Shown piece after piece: positions 41,794 through 52,010 of a stretch of DNA of 64,000 nt (position 1 is its first letter; each line of letters starts with the position of its first letter). The translations under genes and the position numbers were made by a program. The DNA is from Nostoc sp. B(2019) (GTDB lineage: Bacteria; Cyanobacteriota; Cyanobacteriia; Cyanobacteriales; Nostocaceae): positions 119,148 through 183,147 of the forward strand of contig NZ_WVID01000018.1 of the NCBI RefSeq assembly GCF_010091925.1, written 5' to 3'. Under the pieces are notes generated by a model. That model saw only the letters and a program-made list of their open reading frames with translations. It made no database searches and was not told the origin of the DNA.

Positions 41794-42891
41794 ATGCCAA
41801 GAGACTCATGGAATAATAGCTCGAAAAATACTGTTCCCTTGCAATTACCCATAACATATCTCAAACCAGTGAAGCGTAATACAATTACCCATGAATTTGA
41901 CCCAACACAACCAGAAATACTACTTCCACAGGAAAATGATCACCACCTATTAGATGCATCTAAGCTAATGCAACAAGGAATTCAACAGCAACAAGCTGGT
42001 GAATTGATAGCGGCGATGAAGTCATTACAGCAATCTCTAGAGATGTTTCAGGCGGTTGGAGATTTGCAAAAACAGGCACAGGTGCTTTCTTTTTTGGGAT
42101 TGGTAACTTATACCGCAGGGGACTATAAGAGTACTATTTCTTACTCCCATCAGTGTTTATCGTTAATCAACGATACCTCAGACTTGGCGGTGCAGATGCA
42201 AGCGCTTTCCCATTTGGGTAATGCTTATCGTCACCTGAATGACCATAAAAAAGCAATTGAGTTTCTGGAAAAGTGTTTAGAAATAACGCAGCAGTTGGAA
42301 GACAGGCGGAGTCAAGTGGCGGCACTGAATAATTTAGGATTGGTGTATAAAGCTTTGGGCAACTTTACACAAGCAATTGAGTATCAGCAGCAAAGTCTAG
42401 AAATTGTGCGGGAACTCAAAGACAACTGGGGTGAGGAACAGGTACTAAAGAATTTGGGCAATGCTTGGTATGCTTTGGACAATTACCCAAAAGCGATCGC
42501 CTACTATGAGCAGTGTGTAGTACTAGCACGCTCCTTAAAAAATGTTCGCAGTGCTTCTCAGGTGCTCAAAAATTTGGGTAATGCTTGCTATGCTTTAGGG
42601 GATTATGCTAAAGCCATTAAGTATTACGAAGAACGTTTGCAATTAGCTAGAGAAGTTCAAGACAAGCGCAGCGAAGAACAATCTTTAGGTAGTTTAGGAG
42701 TTGCTTGTGAAGCTTTGGGTGACTATACCACAGCGATTTCATATTATGAAGAACGTTTACTGTTAGCCAGGACTATTAAAGATCGCCGCAGTGAAGAACA
42801 AGCCCTTGCTAGTCTGAGAGTCGCTTGCTACGCTTTAGGCGATTATGCCAAAGCAATGCAATACCAGCAGGGGACATCTCTAAATAGTTAA
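41794..42891 (+). CDS. Tetratricopeptide repeat protein
   Basis: 365 residues. After about 60 N-terminal residues there are seven tandem repeats of 40 residues (about 62-355), of the LGN/TPR_12 type; core pattern LGNACYALGDYAKAIKYYEE, seen with variants. It forms a solenoid for protein-protein contacts. The start has AGGAAGGGG at good spacing. It follows the dynamin remnant. Partner unknown; these proteins are numerous in Nostocales. Confidence 0.85.
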   Translation: MPRDSWNNSSKNTVPLQLPITYLKPVKRNTITHEFDPTQPEILLPQENDHHLLDASKLMQQGIQQQQAGELIAAMKSLQQSLEMFQAVGDLQKQAQVLSFLGLVTYTAGDYKSTISYSHQCLSLINDTSDLAVQMQALSHLGNAYRHLNDHKKAIEFLEKCLEITQQLEDRRSQVAALNNLGLVYKALGNFTQAIEYQQQSLEIVRELKDNWGEEQVLKNLGNAWYALDNYPKAIAYYEQCVVLARSLKNVRSASQVLKNLGNACYALGDYAKAIKYYEERLQLAREVQDKRSEEQSLGSLGVACEALGDYTTAISYYEERLLLARTIKDRRSEEQALASLRVACYALGDYAKAMQYQQGTSLNS

Positions 42892-42971
42892 ATCAGGCAA
42901 GAGGGAAGAGGAAGGAAATGAATAATTCACAATTTAAAGTACAAAATTTAAAATTAAAATTAAAATGACTT

Positions 42972-43655
42972 TCACTCCTCCATATTCTTTTGTTGCTGTA
43001 GATACACGATAACTTCTGACGTATCTACTTGAGGAAATTCAATGTAAAAATTACTTACACTCCAGAAGGGTTCTGGTGTTTCTAAAACAATTAGGCGATC
43101 GCACCACTGACTCAGCCAAGGTAGCAACTTCTGGGGTGCTACTGGAGTACATAGCCAAACTGCTGCTGGAGAAAGTGCTTTGATAGCAGTTGCCGCTACT
43201 GCTATTGTCATCCCTGTGGCAATGCCATCATCAACTAAAATCAACGTAGCTCCTTCTGGATGCACCTGCGGACAAGCAGAAATTAATTGAGCTTCAAGAG
43301 ACTTAGCTTGGTTGAGCGCTTGATTTAAAGCTACTTCCCGCCACCACAAATCATCTCTGGGGCGCAATAGCTTTTGCTGAGTCCAAAGAACATTCCCTGA
43401 AGTCGTGACTGCTCCAATTGCTAACTCTGAGTTGTCTGGATGGCTAATTTTTTTCGCTACAACTATTGTCAATGGACAACCCAAAAGGCTAGCTATTGGT
43501 GCTGCTACTGGCACACCTCCTCTTGGCAAAGCATAGACAATTGGTACAGGCTTTACCCCAGATTCAATAGTTTGCTGAGCCAAAACATCATGAATCACTC
43601 GCGCCAATTCTTCACCGGCATGGGTGCGATCGGCAAAAAGTGGGGTATATGACAT
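42972..43655 (-). CDS. Type I phosphoribosyltransferase-like protein
   Basis: 227 residues from ATG 43655 (MSYTPLFADRTHAGEELA); a few residues more if ATG 43670 is used. The PRPP-binding motif is ILVDDGIATGMT (about 143-154) and the pyrophosphate loop is YALPRGGVPVAAPIA (about 41-55); VVAKKISHPDNSELAIGAV follows. This matches the COG1926-type predicted phosphoribosyltransferases, whose base substrate is unknown. It is divergent from the UDG gene. Confidence 0.83.
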   Translation of the reverse strand: MSYTPLFADRTHAGEELARVIHDVLAQQTIESGVKPVPIVYALPRGGVPVAAPIASLLGCPLTIVVAKKISHPDNSELAIGAVTTSGNVLWTQQKLLRPRDDLWWREVALNQALNQAKSLEAQLISACPQVHPEGATLILVDDGIATGMTIAVAATAIKALSPAAVWLCTPVAPQKLLPWLSQWCDRLIVLETPEPFWSVSNFYIEFPQVDTSEVIVYLQQQKNMEE

Positions 43656-43843
43656 GGTTTCCCCCAGCATCTTAGGACGGCATTGCTTTTATCATGACTG
43701 AATTTTGACTCAAATTAACTGATACAATAAGACTTGTGCAAATAGTAAGTATTCAGCAAAAGTCTATTTCTGAAAAATCTCCAACCAGAGCCATATTTAA
43801 CTCAGATCGGACAGCTGACACTAAGGCCAATATCCAGATTTTC

Positions 43844-44524
43844 ATGAGCAGCGAAACCCAACTCAGCCTCTTCGACGACTCAACTTTTAACCAACAAGAT
43901 CTGATTCCCACAGACGCCAAAATTTCTATCCCTCCCGGAACCTATTCCAGCATGACCGAGTTGGCACAGCATTGTAATCAGTGTCATCGTTGTGCATTAG
44001 GAGACACTCGGACTCATGCTGTTGTTGGACGCGGCAATCTCAAAGCATCAATCATGATTGTGGGAGAAGCACCAGGGCAAAACGAAGACGAAACAGGTTT
44101 ACCATTTGTAGGCAAATCAGGACAATTGCTAGAAAAAATTCTGGCATCTGTGAATCTGTCTACTGAGAATGATGTATACATTGCTAATATCAATAAATGC
44201 CGCCCACCAGAAAACCGAGTTCCCACTACTGAAGAAATGGCGGCTTGCAAACCCTACTTACTAGAGCAAATTCGCTTGGTTGACCCCAAAATAATTCTGT
44301 TGACGGGTGCAACTGCGGTCAAAGGTATCACAAATGACAAGCGAGGGATTACGAAAATTCGCGGACAGTGGCTAGAGTGGGAAGGACGTTTTTGTATGCC
44401 AATTTTCCACCCCGCCTACTTGCTGCGTAACCCATCCCGTGAAGTTGGTGCGCCCAAATGGTTGATGTGGCAAGATATCCAAGCAGTGCGTGCTAAGTTC
44501 GATGAAATCCAGAAAAATAGATGA
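43844..44524 (+). CDS. Uracil-DNA glycosylase, family 4 (Fe-S type)
   Basis: Removes uracil from DNA. 226 residues from the ATG at 43844; an upstream GTG-start frame is open but not conserved in style. The N-terminal HCNQCHRCALGDTRT (about 35-49) provides the first Cys ligands of a [4Fe-4S] cluster; motif A is GEAPGQNEDETGLPFVGKSG (about 65-84); motif B is HPAYLLRNPS near 193-202; CKPYLLEQI and FCMP supply further cysteines. It fits the thermophile-type UDGa family also widespread in cyanobacteria. Confidence 0.9.
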   Translation: MSSETQLSLFDDSTFNQQDLIPTDAKISIPPGTYSSMTELAQHCNQCHRCALGDTRTHAVVGRGNLKASIMIVGEAPGQNEDETGLPFVGKSGQLLEKILASVNLSTENDVYIANINKCRPPENRVPTTEEMAACKPYLLEQIRLVDPKIILLTGATAVKGITNDKRGITKIRGQWLEWEGRFCMPIFHPAYLLRNPSREVGAPKWLMWQDIQAVRAKFDEIQKNR

Positions 44525-44599
44525 AATAACTGTGGCAGTAGCTATGACTGTAGCAGCAGTAGTAGCTCTAACTAAGCTAGGCGGTTAATCAAATTAAAT

Positions 44600-45211
44600 T
44601 CACAGATTCCCAGAATGCATCCGCACACTTCCCGCATGACAATCGCGTAACCAAGCTTTAACGGCTTGAGCGATCGCACCATTACTACTATCACGTGGCG
44701 GTGATGGTGGTTGCTGTTTTGGATAAGCACCTGTTTGGGTAAACATCATCACTAAACGCCAACCACTTTTAGCTTTAGTCAACAACAGCCAGTGAAATTG
44801 CTGCAATTCTAACGCTTTGTTACCTGTATACTGCCGCTCCAAGGTAGTAAAGAAAACTTGCTCAACTCCTGATGCAGCGCTTTTAGGCGCATCTGCGTTA
44901 TATTCTTCAGAGTTAAGGGGCAGAGGAGTAAAATCAGGTTTTCCTGCCACTAGCATATAGCTGTAAACGTCACCTTTTCTACTGAGGCGACGGGCGCGTT
45001 GAGTGGCACGATTAGCGTAGCTAGGTAAATCACGCAATAGCTGAGTAGTTAATATTTCTAAATTTTGCTCAGAACACAAAGGCCTCACACCACTTATATT
45101 TTGCTTCTGTGCCAACACGGGGTTAGAGACAAGGCTACTTGATATTAAAAACCAGAAGCCACAAGGTACAAACCACAAGCCACAATTTTTCTTCCTAACT
45201 CCTGCCTTCAT
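44600..45211 (-). CDS. Exported protein of unknown function; repeat-coded signal peptide
   Basis: 203 residues. An N-terminal [20 protein letters not shown] segment then [14 protein letters not shown] looks like a signal peptide with AxA-type cleavage near residue 35. The hydrophobic part is coded by TTGTGGC-type heptamer repeats (45148-45193). The mature part has a Cys near residue 46 and another near 191 that could pair, plus [17 protein letters not shown] strands. No family recognised. It overlaps pyrF by ATGA, so the two are translationally coupled. Confidence 0.65.
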   Translation of the reverse strand: MKAGVRKKNCGLWFVPCGFWFLISSSLVSNPVLAQKQNISGVRPLCSEQNLEILTTQLLRDLPSYANRATQRARRLSRKGDVYSYMLVAGKPDFTPLPLNSEEYNADAPKSAASGVEQVFFTTLERQYTGNKALELQQFHWLLLTKAKSGWRLVMMFTQTGAYPKQQPPSPPRDSSNGAIAQAVKAWLRDCHAGSVRMHSGNL

Positions 45212-45927
45212 GCGATCGCAGTTAACTCCTCAGAAATCCTCTTCCAGGCTAACTCAGGCTCACTTGCAGCAGTGATGGGACGCCCAATCACCAAGTAATC
45301 TGCACCAGCTTGAATCGCTTGTGCTGGGGTAAGCGATCGCTTTTGATCGGCTTTGTCTGCCCAATTTGGTCGTACCCCTGGACAAACTAAGAGAAAATCA
45401 TTTCCACAAGTTTGCCGCAACTGCGCTACCTCTTGGGGCGAACAAACTGCCCCATTTAACCCCGTTTCTTGCGCCAGCAATGCCATTTCTAGGGCGTATT
45501 CTGGCAATTCTAAAGGAATCTTTAAATCAAACGCCAGTTGCCTAGCAGAAATGCTCGTCAGCAGGGTAATGGCAATTAATTTAGGTGGTTTCACACCTGC
45601 TTGTGTAGCCCCCTCCTGCGCCGCCTCAGTTGCCGCTTTCAGGGCATCTTTACCAGCGGTAGCATGAATTGTCAGCAAATCCACCCCGTAACGAGCTGCA
45701 ACTCGGCAAGCACCAGCAACAGTATTAGGAATGTCGTGAAATTTTAAATCTAGGAAAATCCGCTTTTGCCGAGACTTTAGCACTTCTAGAATTTTCGGCC
45801 CAGTGCTGGTAAATAACTCTAAACCAACCTTCCAGAAACCAACTTGCGGAAGTTGATCCACCAGGGCGATCGCACTCTCTTCATCTGCCACATCTAGGGC
45901 AACAATAACCCGCTCATTTATATTCAT
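45208..45927 (-). CDS. pyrF: Orotidine 5'-phosphate decarboxylase
   Basis: Final step of UMP synthesis (OMP to UMP). 239 residues, TIM barrel. Active-site segment [16 protein letters not shown] (about 57-72) has the D-x-K-x2-D pattern; ALDVADEES at the N-terminus and the phosphate-binding [17 protein letters not shown] and [11 protein letters not shown] at the C-terminus complete the signature. It lies 12 bases after tyrS on the same strand, and overlaps the next gene by 4 bases, suggesting an operon tyrS-pyrF-exported protein. Confidence 0.95.
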   Translation of the reverse strand: MNINERVIVALDVADEESAIALVDQLPQVGFWKVGLELFTSTGPKILEVLKSRQKRIFLDLKFHDIPNTVAGACRVAARYGVDLLTIHATAGKDALKAATEAAQEGATQAGVKPPKLIAITLLTSISARQLAFDLKIPLELPEYALEMALLAQETGLNGAVCSPQEVAQLRQTCGNDFLLVCPGVRPNWADKADQKRSLTPAQAIQAGADYLVIGRPITAASEPELAWKRISEELTAIA

Positions 45928-45939
45928 GTGTCACCCTAA

Positions 45940-47133
45940 TTAAGGCACTAAACGCACAAACTTATTTTTACCAACTTGTAAAACCTTACCTTCTAAATCA
46001 GTGGAAGAAGCGAAAGTAGTATCAGCATCGGTAATGCGATCGCCATCTAGGCGCACCCCACCCTCTTGGATTTTCCGCTTTCCTTCACCTGTACTTTTGC
46101 ACAAGCCGCTGACATTGAGAATATAAGCTAATTTAACCGGATGTGGCACGTCAGCTAAAGAAAATTCTGGGACAGCACCTTCTTTACCGCCGCTTTTTGC
46201 TGCTTCTTTCGCCTCATTAGCTGCTTGTTCGCCATCGTACTGTCTAACAACTTCCCATGCTAGAAGTGTTTGGCGATCGCGTGGATTTTCTGGTAATTTA
46301 TCCAAAGGTAAATCCGTCAACAGTTCAAAATACTGCTCCAACCGATGATCGGGAACTCCTTGTAACTTCTGATACTTTTGGGCTGGGTGTTCTGACAAGG
46401 CAATATAATTACCGAGAGACTTAGACATTTTTTGCTCTCCATCCGTGCCAATCAAAATTGGCAGCAGCATCCCAAACTGAGGCTTTTGACCAAAATGGCG
46501 CTGCAAATCTCTACCTACAGCAATGTTAAACTTTTGATCAGTCCCTCCTAATTCCACATCTGCCTCAACCGCGACAGAATCAAAACCCTGCATCAACGGG
46601 TACAGGAACTCATGGATAAAAATTGGATTCTCTTTTCTATAGCGTTCTGCAAATCCTTCCTTGGCTAACATCTGCCCCACCGTCATCGTGGACAGTAACT
46701 CCAAAATTTTCCCTAAATCAAGCTGGGTGAGCCATTCGGAGTTATAACGCACCTCTAACCTTCCTGGTGTGTCAAAATCCAAGATAGGTCGCAATTGGTC
46801 AAGATAAGTCTGGGCATTTTGGGCTACATCTGCTTCTGTAAGCTGACGGCGCACCTCAGATTTTCCCGTTGGATCACCAATACGCGCTGTAAAATCACCA
46901 ATAATTAGAACTGCTGTATGACCTGCATCTTGAAACGCTCGCAGTTTCCGCATTGGTATGCTATGACCGAAATGAATGTCGGCTCCTGTAGGATCAATTC
47001 CGTATTTGACCCTTAAGGGTTGGTTTGTAGTTAGCAAGCGCTTTTCTAAACTTTCACTTTCACTGTCAGCATCAGCTGGTTGAGGAAAGACTTCCACTAC
47101 ACCACGACGCAGCCAAGCAAAATTTTGCGCCAT
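45940..47133 (-). CDS. tyrS: Tyrosyl-tRNA synthetase
   Basis: Charges tRNA-Tyr. 397 residues from the ATG at 47133 ([11 protein letters not shown]); the frame is open to 47265 but the extra 44 residues are not family-like. Class I signatures are [11 protein letters not shown] (the HIGH equivalent, about 54-64) and KMSKS (about 234-238). [12 protein letters not shown] and [22 protein letters not shown] identify it as TyrRS, and a C-terminal S4 RNA-binding domain ([22 protein letters not shown]) is present. No T-box leader is evident. Confidence 0.94.
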   Translation of the reverse strand: MAQNFAWLRRGVVEVFPQPADADSESESLEKRLLTTNQPLRVKYGIDPTGADIHFGHSIPMRKLRAFQDAGHTAVLIIGDFTARIGDPTGKSEVRRQLTEADVAQNAQTYLDQLRPILDFDTPGRLEVRYNSEWLTQLDLGKILELLSTMTVGQMLAKEGFAERYRKENPIFIHEFLYPLMQGFDSVAVEADVELGGTDQKFNIAVGRDLQRHFGQKPQFGMLLPILIGTDGEQKMSKSLGNYIALSEHPAQKYQKLQGVPDHRLEQYFELLTDLPLDKLPENPRDRQTLLAWEVVRQYDGEQAANEAKEAAKSGGKEGAVPEFSLADVPHPVKLAYILNVSGLCKSTGEGKRKIQEGGVRLDGDRITDADTTFASSTDLEGKVLQVGKNKFVRLVP

Positions 47134-47306
47134 ACTAGGAGATTCACTATTAGCTATGCTTTGCACTCTAGAAGTTAGGTTAGTTATATTCACTAGCAAT
47201 TTATCCACTCTCTCATCTGCCAAACTACTATAATTGCAAAAAATTAACCGCCTTGCTTCGCCCAATGAATTACAGTTATATTTACAAGTGAGGAAGTGTA
47301 ATAGCC

Positions 47307-49232
47307 GTGTCTTCGTCTAGGACTTTTGAAGATAAGCAGCCACAACGCCGGGCTTCATCTGGTTTTGAGTTTTTGAAAGGAGTAGGTCAGGTAACTGGCG
47401 GTACTCTCCTATCAATTACCATGCTGGCAAGTTCCATTGTAGCCGGAGGACTAGTTGGTTTAGCCGTTAGTTTCCGTAATTTGCCAGATGTCAGACAACT
47501 ACGTAACTTCTTTCCGTCAGAAACGACTTACATTTATGACGTTAAGGGCAAACTATTAACGAGCATTCACGGGGAAGCCAATCGAGAAGTCGCATCCCTA
47601 GATAGAATTTCGCCAAATTTAAAACGGGCGGTATTAGCAAGCGAAGATAGTCACTTCTACGACCACCACGGAATTAACCCCGTCGGCGTTGGACGTGCTG
47701 TGGTGGTTAACTGGGCAGCAGGTGGAGTCAAAGAGGGCGGCTCTACCGTTACCATGCAGTTGGTGAAAAACCTGTTTTTGACTCGCAAACGTGCCTTTAC
47801 CCGAAAGATAGCAGAGGGGGTGCTGGCAATTCGTTTAGAGCAAATTCTCAGCAAAGACCAAATCTTGGAAATGTACCTCAATCAAGTTTATTGGGGTCAC
47901 AACAATTATGGTGTACAAACAGCGGCGCGTAGTTATTTTAACAAGTCAGCAGAATATTTAAACTTGGGCGAGTCGGCAATGATGGCGGGTTTGATCCAAG
48001 CGCCAGAAGAATTTAGCCCGTTTGTGAGTATGAAGCTGGCAAAACAGAAACAAAAAGAAGTTCTAGGACGAATGCTGGAATTGAATTGGATCAACCAGCA
48101 AGAGTACGATAATGCTCTCAAGCAAGAAATCAAACTTGGTAAAATTAAGTCTTTTCAAGGTAGTGCTCTACCTTATGTAACCAATGCGGTGGCGCAGGAG
48201 TTGGCTAAGAAATTTGGGCGCGATGCACTGCTTAAAGGCGGAATGCGGGTGCAAACAACTGTTGACGCCGAGTTCCAACAAATGGCGGAGCAAACTGTCA
48301 GCAAGTGGCACAAGTCACTCTTAGGTCAAGGCTTATCTAAGAATCAAATTGCTTTAGTGGCAATTGATCCGCGCACGCATTTTATTAAAGCACTAGTGGG
48401 TGGCGTCGATTCTAAAACCAGCGAGTTCAACAGGGCAACCCAAGCTCAGCGTCAACCAGGATCCGCTTTTAAACCGTTTGTTTACTATACTGCTTTTGCT
48501 ACTGGTAAATTTGCGCCAGACACAACAGTGGTAGATGCTCCAGTTAGCTATCGAGATGGTGACGGTTGGTACTATCCGAAAAACTATGATGGTGGGTTTA
48601 GTGGTTCTATGTCAATTCGCCAAGCTCTATCCGTGTCACGCAACATCCCTGTGATTAAGATTGGTAAGAGTGTGGGGATGAATAAAGTCATAGAAGCCTG
48701 CCGCACTTTAGGAATTATGAGTCCGATGGAACCCGTGACTTCTTTACCCCTAGGTGCAATTGGCGTCACGCCTCTAGAAATGGCTAGTGCCTATGCTACC
48801 TTTGCCAATTATGGTTGGCAGTCGCCACCAACAGTGATTGTCCGTGTCACTGATAGTAGTGGTAACGTGTTGCTAGATAACACACCAAAACCCCAGCTAG
48901 TTCTCGATCCTTGGGCATCGGCAGCTATTATTGATGTGATGCGAACAGTAATGACTAATGGTACAGGTAAAGGCGCCGCTATAGGTCGCCCCGCTGCTGG
49001 GAAGACGGGAACAACTTCCTCAGAAAAGGATATTTGGTTTGTTGGAACTGTGCCACAGTTAACAACTGCTGTCTGGGTGGGGAGAGACGACAACAAACAA
49101 TTAGCTAGTGGTGCAACGGGTGGTGGGATGGTTGCTCCCGTCTGGCGTGATTTTATGCAAAAGGCACTCAAGGACGTACCAGCAGAAAATTTCAAGCCAC
49201 CTTCCAAGTTTCCTCGTCCTAAGCCAAATTAG
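47307..49232 (+). CDS. Class A penicillin-binding protein (PBP1a-type transglycosylase/transpeptidase)
   Basis: Polymerises and cross-links peptidoglycan. 641 residues: cytoplasmic tail, one membrane helix (about 37-57), GT51 domain with [10 protein letters not shown] (about 112-121), [15 protein letters not shown] and [13 protein letters not shown], then the transpeptidase domain with SxxK in [10 protein letters not shown] (about 384-393), SxN in SVSRNIP and KTGTT near 570-574. Start is GTG 47307, preceded by GAGGAAG. It is divergent from tyrS, with a short shared promoter region. Confidence 0.94.
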   Translation: MSSSRTFEDKQPQRRASSGFEFLKGVGQVTGGTLLSITMLASSIVAGGLVGLAVSFRNLPDVRQLRNFFPSETTYIYDVKGKLLTSIHGEANREVASLDRISPNLKRAVLASEDSHFYDHHGINPVGVGRAVVVNWAAGGVKEGGSTVTMQLVKNLFLTRKRAFTRKIAEGVLAIRLEQILSKDQILEMYLNQVYWGHNNYGVQTAARSYFNKSAEYLNLGESAMMAGLIQAPEEFSPFVSMKLAKQKQKEVLGRMLELNWINQQEYDNALKQEIKLGKIKSFQGSALPYVTNAVAQELAKKFGRDALLKGGMRVQTTVDAEFQQMAEQTVSKWHKSLLGQGLSKNQIALVAIDPRTHFIKALVGGVDSKTSEFNRATQAQRQPGSAFKPFVYYTAFATGKFAPDTTVVDAPVSYRDGDGWYYPKNYDGGFSGSMSIRQALSVSRNIPVIKIGKSVGMNKVIEACRTLGIMSPMEPVTSLPLGAIGVTPLEMASAYATFANYGWQSPPTVIVRVTDSSGNVLLDNTPKPQLVLDPWASAAIIDVMRTVMTNGTGKGAAIGRPAAGKTGTTSSEKDIWFVGTVPQLTTAVWVGRDDNKQLASGATGGGMVAPVWRDFMQKALKDVPAENFKPPSKFPRPKPN

Positions 49233-49270
49233 CAGGATTGGTGATTGGGTATTAGGTATTGAAGAATTTC

Positions 49271-49306
49271 TCCAGTCCCTATTCCCTAGTCCCCAGTCCC
49301 CAGTCG
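49271..49306. repeat. Tandem CCCCAGT heptamers
   Basis: Successive variants CCAGTCC, CTAGTCC, CCAGTCC, CCAGTCG in 7-base register. CCCCAGT is the classic STRR1-type cyanobacterial heptamer. Lies between the PBP gene and the convergent DUF1825 gene. Confidence 0.8.
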
Positions 49307-49309
49307 CCT

Positions 49310-49633
49310 TTAAGACTGTGCTTCTAACTCGGATTTCATCCGTTGCAGGGTAAAGTTCATTTGGTCAAACATTTGTTGTGGGGTGACACCAAACTGACCT
49401 AGCTGAGTTTTGAGTTGCTGCACAGTCATTTGTGCCATAAAATCTTCTGACAGCTCGAAGCGCTTCATAAAGATGCGATACCGATCCATCATGGTTTCCA
49501 TTTGCTCAATAAACAGCTTTTTGCCCTCGCGGTCAAATTTGCCGTAGTTGTTGCCAAGTGCGATGAGCGCTTGATAATCTTCAAACAGCTGTTTTGCCTC
49601 TTGCTGAACTATCTCAGAATCGAAGAATCCCAT
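49310..49633 (-). CDS. DUF1825-type cyanobacterial protein
   Basis: 107 residues from ATG 49633 (MGFFDSEIVQQEAKQLFEDY); eight more residues are possible from 49657. All-helical; the block GKFDREGKKLFIEQMETMMDRYRIFMKRFELSEDFMAQMTVQQLKTQLGQFGVTPQQMF is highly characteristic of DUF1825, found in nearly all cyanobacteria and plastid-related genomes. Its function is unknown. The 3' end is close to a heptamer tract. Confidence 0.85.
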   Translation of the reverse strand: MGFFDSEIVQQEAKQLFEDYQALIALGNNYGKFDREGKKLFIEQMETMMDRYRIFMKRFELSEDFMAQMTVQQLKTQLGQFGVTPQQMFDQMNFTLQRMKSELEAQS

Positions 49634-49758
49634 ATTGCTGATATTAAACTGAGGCATAATACTCAGTAGCTTAACAGTTTTGCTTATACTTTTATTTTAG
49701 TCTAGGGGACTACTAAAAGGAACAAGCTTCGGTTTTAGTACGGTTTTTTACCGAAATT

Positions 49759-50694
49759 TCAACACTTGACTTGAGAACGTTTGCCCTCGCCAAACCAACT
49801 TAATAAAGCCGCAATACTCACAGCTTTAGCCATTGATTGAGGATTAGCGTTTTCACCTGGTTTAATTTTGAGTTTGGGAGCGTATTTTAAAGCTAGTGAA
49901 TGTTGCGGGTTAAGTTTTAAGGCTTGACGGATATAAACCCTGGCCATCCCTGGAAATTTCTGTTGGAGATGTACCAACCCCAATAAAGCATAATAGTCGC
50001 TGTTATTTGGCTCTAATTTGATCGCATCACGCAGTTCTTGCACAGCTAGTTTCCAGTTGGCTAGTCTGACATACTGAATACCTCGCTGGTAATGACGTTG
50101 AGCGTAGTTTTTCAAAACTGGTTTGACATTAGTTTTTTCACATAATGCCAATTCAACTGGCTTGACTTGCGTCTCAAGGATGATCGGATCAGGTTCTAGT
50201 GGCAAGAACAGATCATGCTTGTGCAACCCTAAATAAAGTCTATTGAGTATACTGATCTGCTGAGTTACCTGATAAAATTGACGGATTGATTTATATTGAA
50301 CTTTTGCATAGGAAGCGATCGCCTCTTCATAAAAAAACTCTGCTTCTAGTGCAGACATTTCCATCAGTTCTTGAACTAGGAGACTTTGAGGAGATGTGGT
50401 TTGCTTCTGGTTCCAGCCTTTTGCTTCTAACCGCAATGTAGCTATGGTACTAAAACGCTTTTGTGTGTGCTTGAGTTGCTCGTAAGCTGGATTGATCAAA
50501 TGGCTAAATATTGCTGTTGCTAATTCTTGGTCTGGATTATGGCTTGAGGTATGGCGATCGGGATGTAGCAGCTTCGCTAAAGTATGATAGCGTTTGAAAA
50601 TCTGACGTTCATCAGCAGCCACAGAAATTCCTAGCACAGCGTAGGGATCAAAAAGCTGTTCCAGCCATTTTGGTGGTAAGAAAGTCTGTGACAT
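49759..50694 (-). CDS. DnaJ-domain and TPR co-chaperone-like protein
   Basis: 311 residues. N-terminal J domain (about 15-78) with the diagnostic HPD in AKLLHPDRHTS, followed by a helical middle region and a TPR pair at the C-terminus (about 195-265: AQRHYQRGIQYVRLANWKLAVQELRDAIKLEP and ALLGLVHLQQKFPGMARVYIRQALKLNP). It would recruit DnaK to a client or complex. The Lys-rich end KLKIKPGENANP precedes a short hydrophobic stretch. The particular client is unknown. Confidence 0.87.
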   Translation of the reverse strand: MSQTFLPPKWLEQLFDPYAVLGISVAADERQIFKRYHTLAKLLHPDRHTSSHNPDQELATAIFSHLINPAYEQLKHTQKRFSTIATLRLEAKGWNQKQTTSPQSLLVQELMEMSALEAEFFYEEAIASYAKVQYKSIRQFYQVTQQISILNRLYLGLHKHDLFLPLEPDPIILETQVKPVELALCEKTNVKPVLKNYAQRHYQRGIQYVRLANWKLAVQELRDAIKLEPNNSDYYALLGLVHLQQKFPGMARVYIRQALKLNPQHSLALKYAPKLKIKPGENANPQSMAKAVSIAALLSWFGEGKRSQVKC

Positions 50695-51087
50695 TGCAGT
50701 AGTATGAGCCGTTAAAAACTCAAAGTTAGCATCAAAGCTGAATGTACTGTGATGTGAAACTTACTCAAATTTACTTAAAGAGTGATAGCTGTACATAAGT
50801 AGACTTAATGTTAACTCAATTACAAATGACTGCATCAAGAGTTTCACAAAACAAGGTCGGGTAGTCTGTCAAGTTTGATTTGATGAGTTTGTAGCTGGGG
50901 CTTTAGCGAAGATAGTCCAGCTACGAACAACCGCTATTCTTCAATTTCTCTTTGACAGACTAGTAGTTCACTAGAATAGATTTATATGCTTGCTGGTAAC
51001 TAAGAATTCTGTAATGCTTAATTTATTAAAGTGCTTTGCTACTATAGCTGTCTTAGGAACTGTGGTAGTGGTAGATTTATTGAGAAT
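50695..51087. other. Gene-free region with an inverted-repeat element
   Basis: About 390 bases, AT-rich, no supportable gene apart from the 101-bp inverted-repeat element at 50862-50962. The last 60 bases act as the leader of the TM2 gene. Confidence 0.5.
50862..50962. mobile_element. MITE-like element, 101 bp, 11-bp terminal inverted repeats
   Basis: TAGTCTGTCAA (50862-50872) is the exact inverse of TTGACAGACTA (50952-50962). The interior has GGGCTTTAGCGAAG..AGTCCAGCTACGAAC, sharing the CTACGAAC motif with other repeats in the window. No coding capacity. Confidence 0.55.
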
Positions 51088-51462
51088 ATGTTAACTAAGC
51101 GCAAAAGTCGAAGCGTCGCCGCTATTTTAGCTCTTTCTGGGACGCTGACAATTTCAGGGTTACATAAATTCTATCTGGGACAGCCGCTTTGGGGTCTGTT
51201 GTATGTTTTGCTTTCTTGGACGCCAATTCCCAAGGTAGCTAGTGCTATTGAGGGGGTTTGGTACTTAGCTCAAGATGAAGAAGCTTTTGATCGTAATTTT
51301 AATCTGGGTAAGTCAGCAGCCAGGAACTCACAGCAGACGAGCAATCAGGTAGGAGTGGTGGCTAGCGCTTTGCGTGAGTTAGATGCTCTGCGTCAGGATG
51401 GACTAATTTCAGAGTACGAATTTGAGCAAAAGCGCCGTCAGTTGCTAGACCAAATTTCTTGA
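51088..51462 (+). CDS. TM2-domain protein with SHOCT-like C-terminus
   Basis: 124 residues from ATG 51088. A TM2/NINE domain (about 9-60: AAILALSGTLTISGLHKFYLGQPLWGLLYVLL..WTPIPKVASAIEGVWYLAQDEEAFDRNFN) forms two membrane helices with a conserved GLHKFYLGQ turn, and the C-terminal LRELDALRQDGLISEYEFEQKRRQLLDQI is the short SHOCT-type motif, seen fused to many small prokaryotic domains. Function unknown. It lies 14 bases upstream of the HhH gene (counted to its ATG), so probably cotranscribed. Confidence 0.8.
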   Translation: MLTKRKSRSVAAILALSGTLTISGLHKFYLGQPLWGLLYVLLSWTPIPKVASAIEGVWYLAQDEEAFDRNFNLGKSAARNSQQTSNQVGVVASALRELDALRQDGLISEYEFEQKRRQLLDQIS

Positions 51463-51476
51463 TACAAGCAACAATC

Positions 51477-52010
51477 ATGAACAACTGGCTACCCTTAAAC
51501 CCCAGGTTACAAAAGCTCCGTGCTAAGCTGCTCAAAGATCCGTATTATCGGCTACAATCTGGCGCAGAAATTGAGATAGCGGCAGTATTGGGTATCCGCA
51601 TTGATGCTAATCAAGCTACTGTGGATGATTGGTTGCGCTTACCTGGTTTGTCAATTCATCAGGCCCGATCGCTTGTAGAACTTTCACGTTCGGGTGTTAA
51701 ATTTTACTGTATTGAAGATATTGCTGCGGCTTTGAGTATGCCATTACCGCGGCTAGAGCCACTAAAACCACTGCTAAATTTTAGTTACTATGATGACGAA
51801 TCTCTCACTAATTCTACGCATCTAGTGAACCCGAACACGGCAACAGTTGAAAAACTAGCACAAGTTCCATTTATAGATTTGTCTCTGGCGCAAGCAGTGG
51901 TGCAAAATCGGTTATCAGCTGGGCCTTACCGGAATTTGGTTGATTTCCAACGACGATTGGAACTTTCTGGTGATGCGATCGCCCAACTGATGCATTATTT
52001 AAGGTTTTAA
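51477..52010 (+). CDS. ComEA-like helix-hairpin-helix protein
   Basis: 177 residues from ATG 51477; the frame is open to 51459, overlapping the previous stop. Two HhH regions are visible: IDANQATVDDWLRLPGLSIHQARSLVEL (about 41-68) and VNPNTATVEKLAQVPFIDLSLAQAVVQNR (about 113-141), both with the NxA-TxxxL-x2-(L/V)PG/F pattern of ComEA-type DNA-binding motifs. No signal peptide is seen, so it is cytoplasmic rather than a typical ComEA competence receptor. The 3' end overlaps the convergent methyltransferase gene by a few bases. Confidence 0.8.
   Translation: MNNWLPLNPRLQKLRAKLLKDPYYRLQSGAEIEIAAVLGIRIDANQATVDDWLRLPGLSIHQARSLVELSRSGVKFYCIEDIAAALSMPLPRLEPLKPLLNFSYYDDESLTNSTHLVNPNTATVEKLAQVPFIDLSLAQAVVQNRLSAGPYRNLVDFQRRLELSGDAIAQLMHYLRF

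Noticed and set aside
44518..44597. Alanine/valine-rich frame after the UDG stop
   Set aside because: Very short, no ribosome-binding site and no independent support; probably a chance frame.
47134..47306. T-box or other leader riboswitch upstream of tyrS
   Set aside because: No AGGGTGG-type T-box core or specifier structure; tyrS is also not regulated this way in cyanobacteria as far as known.
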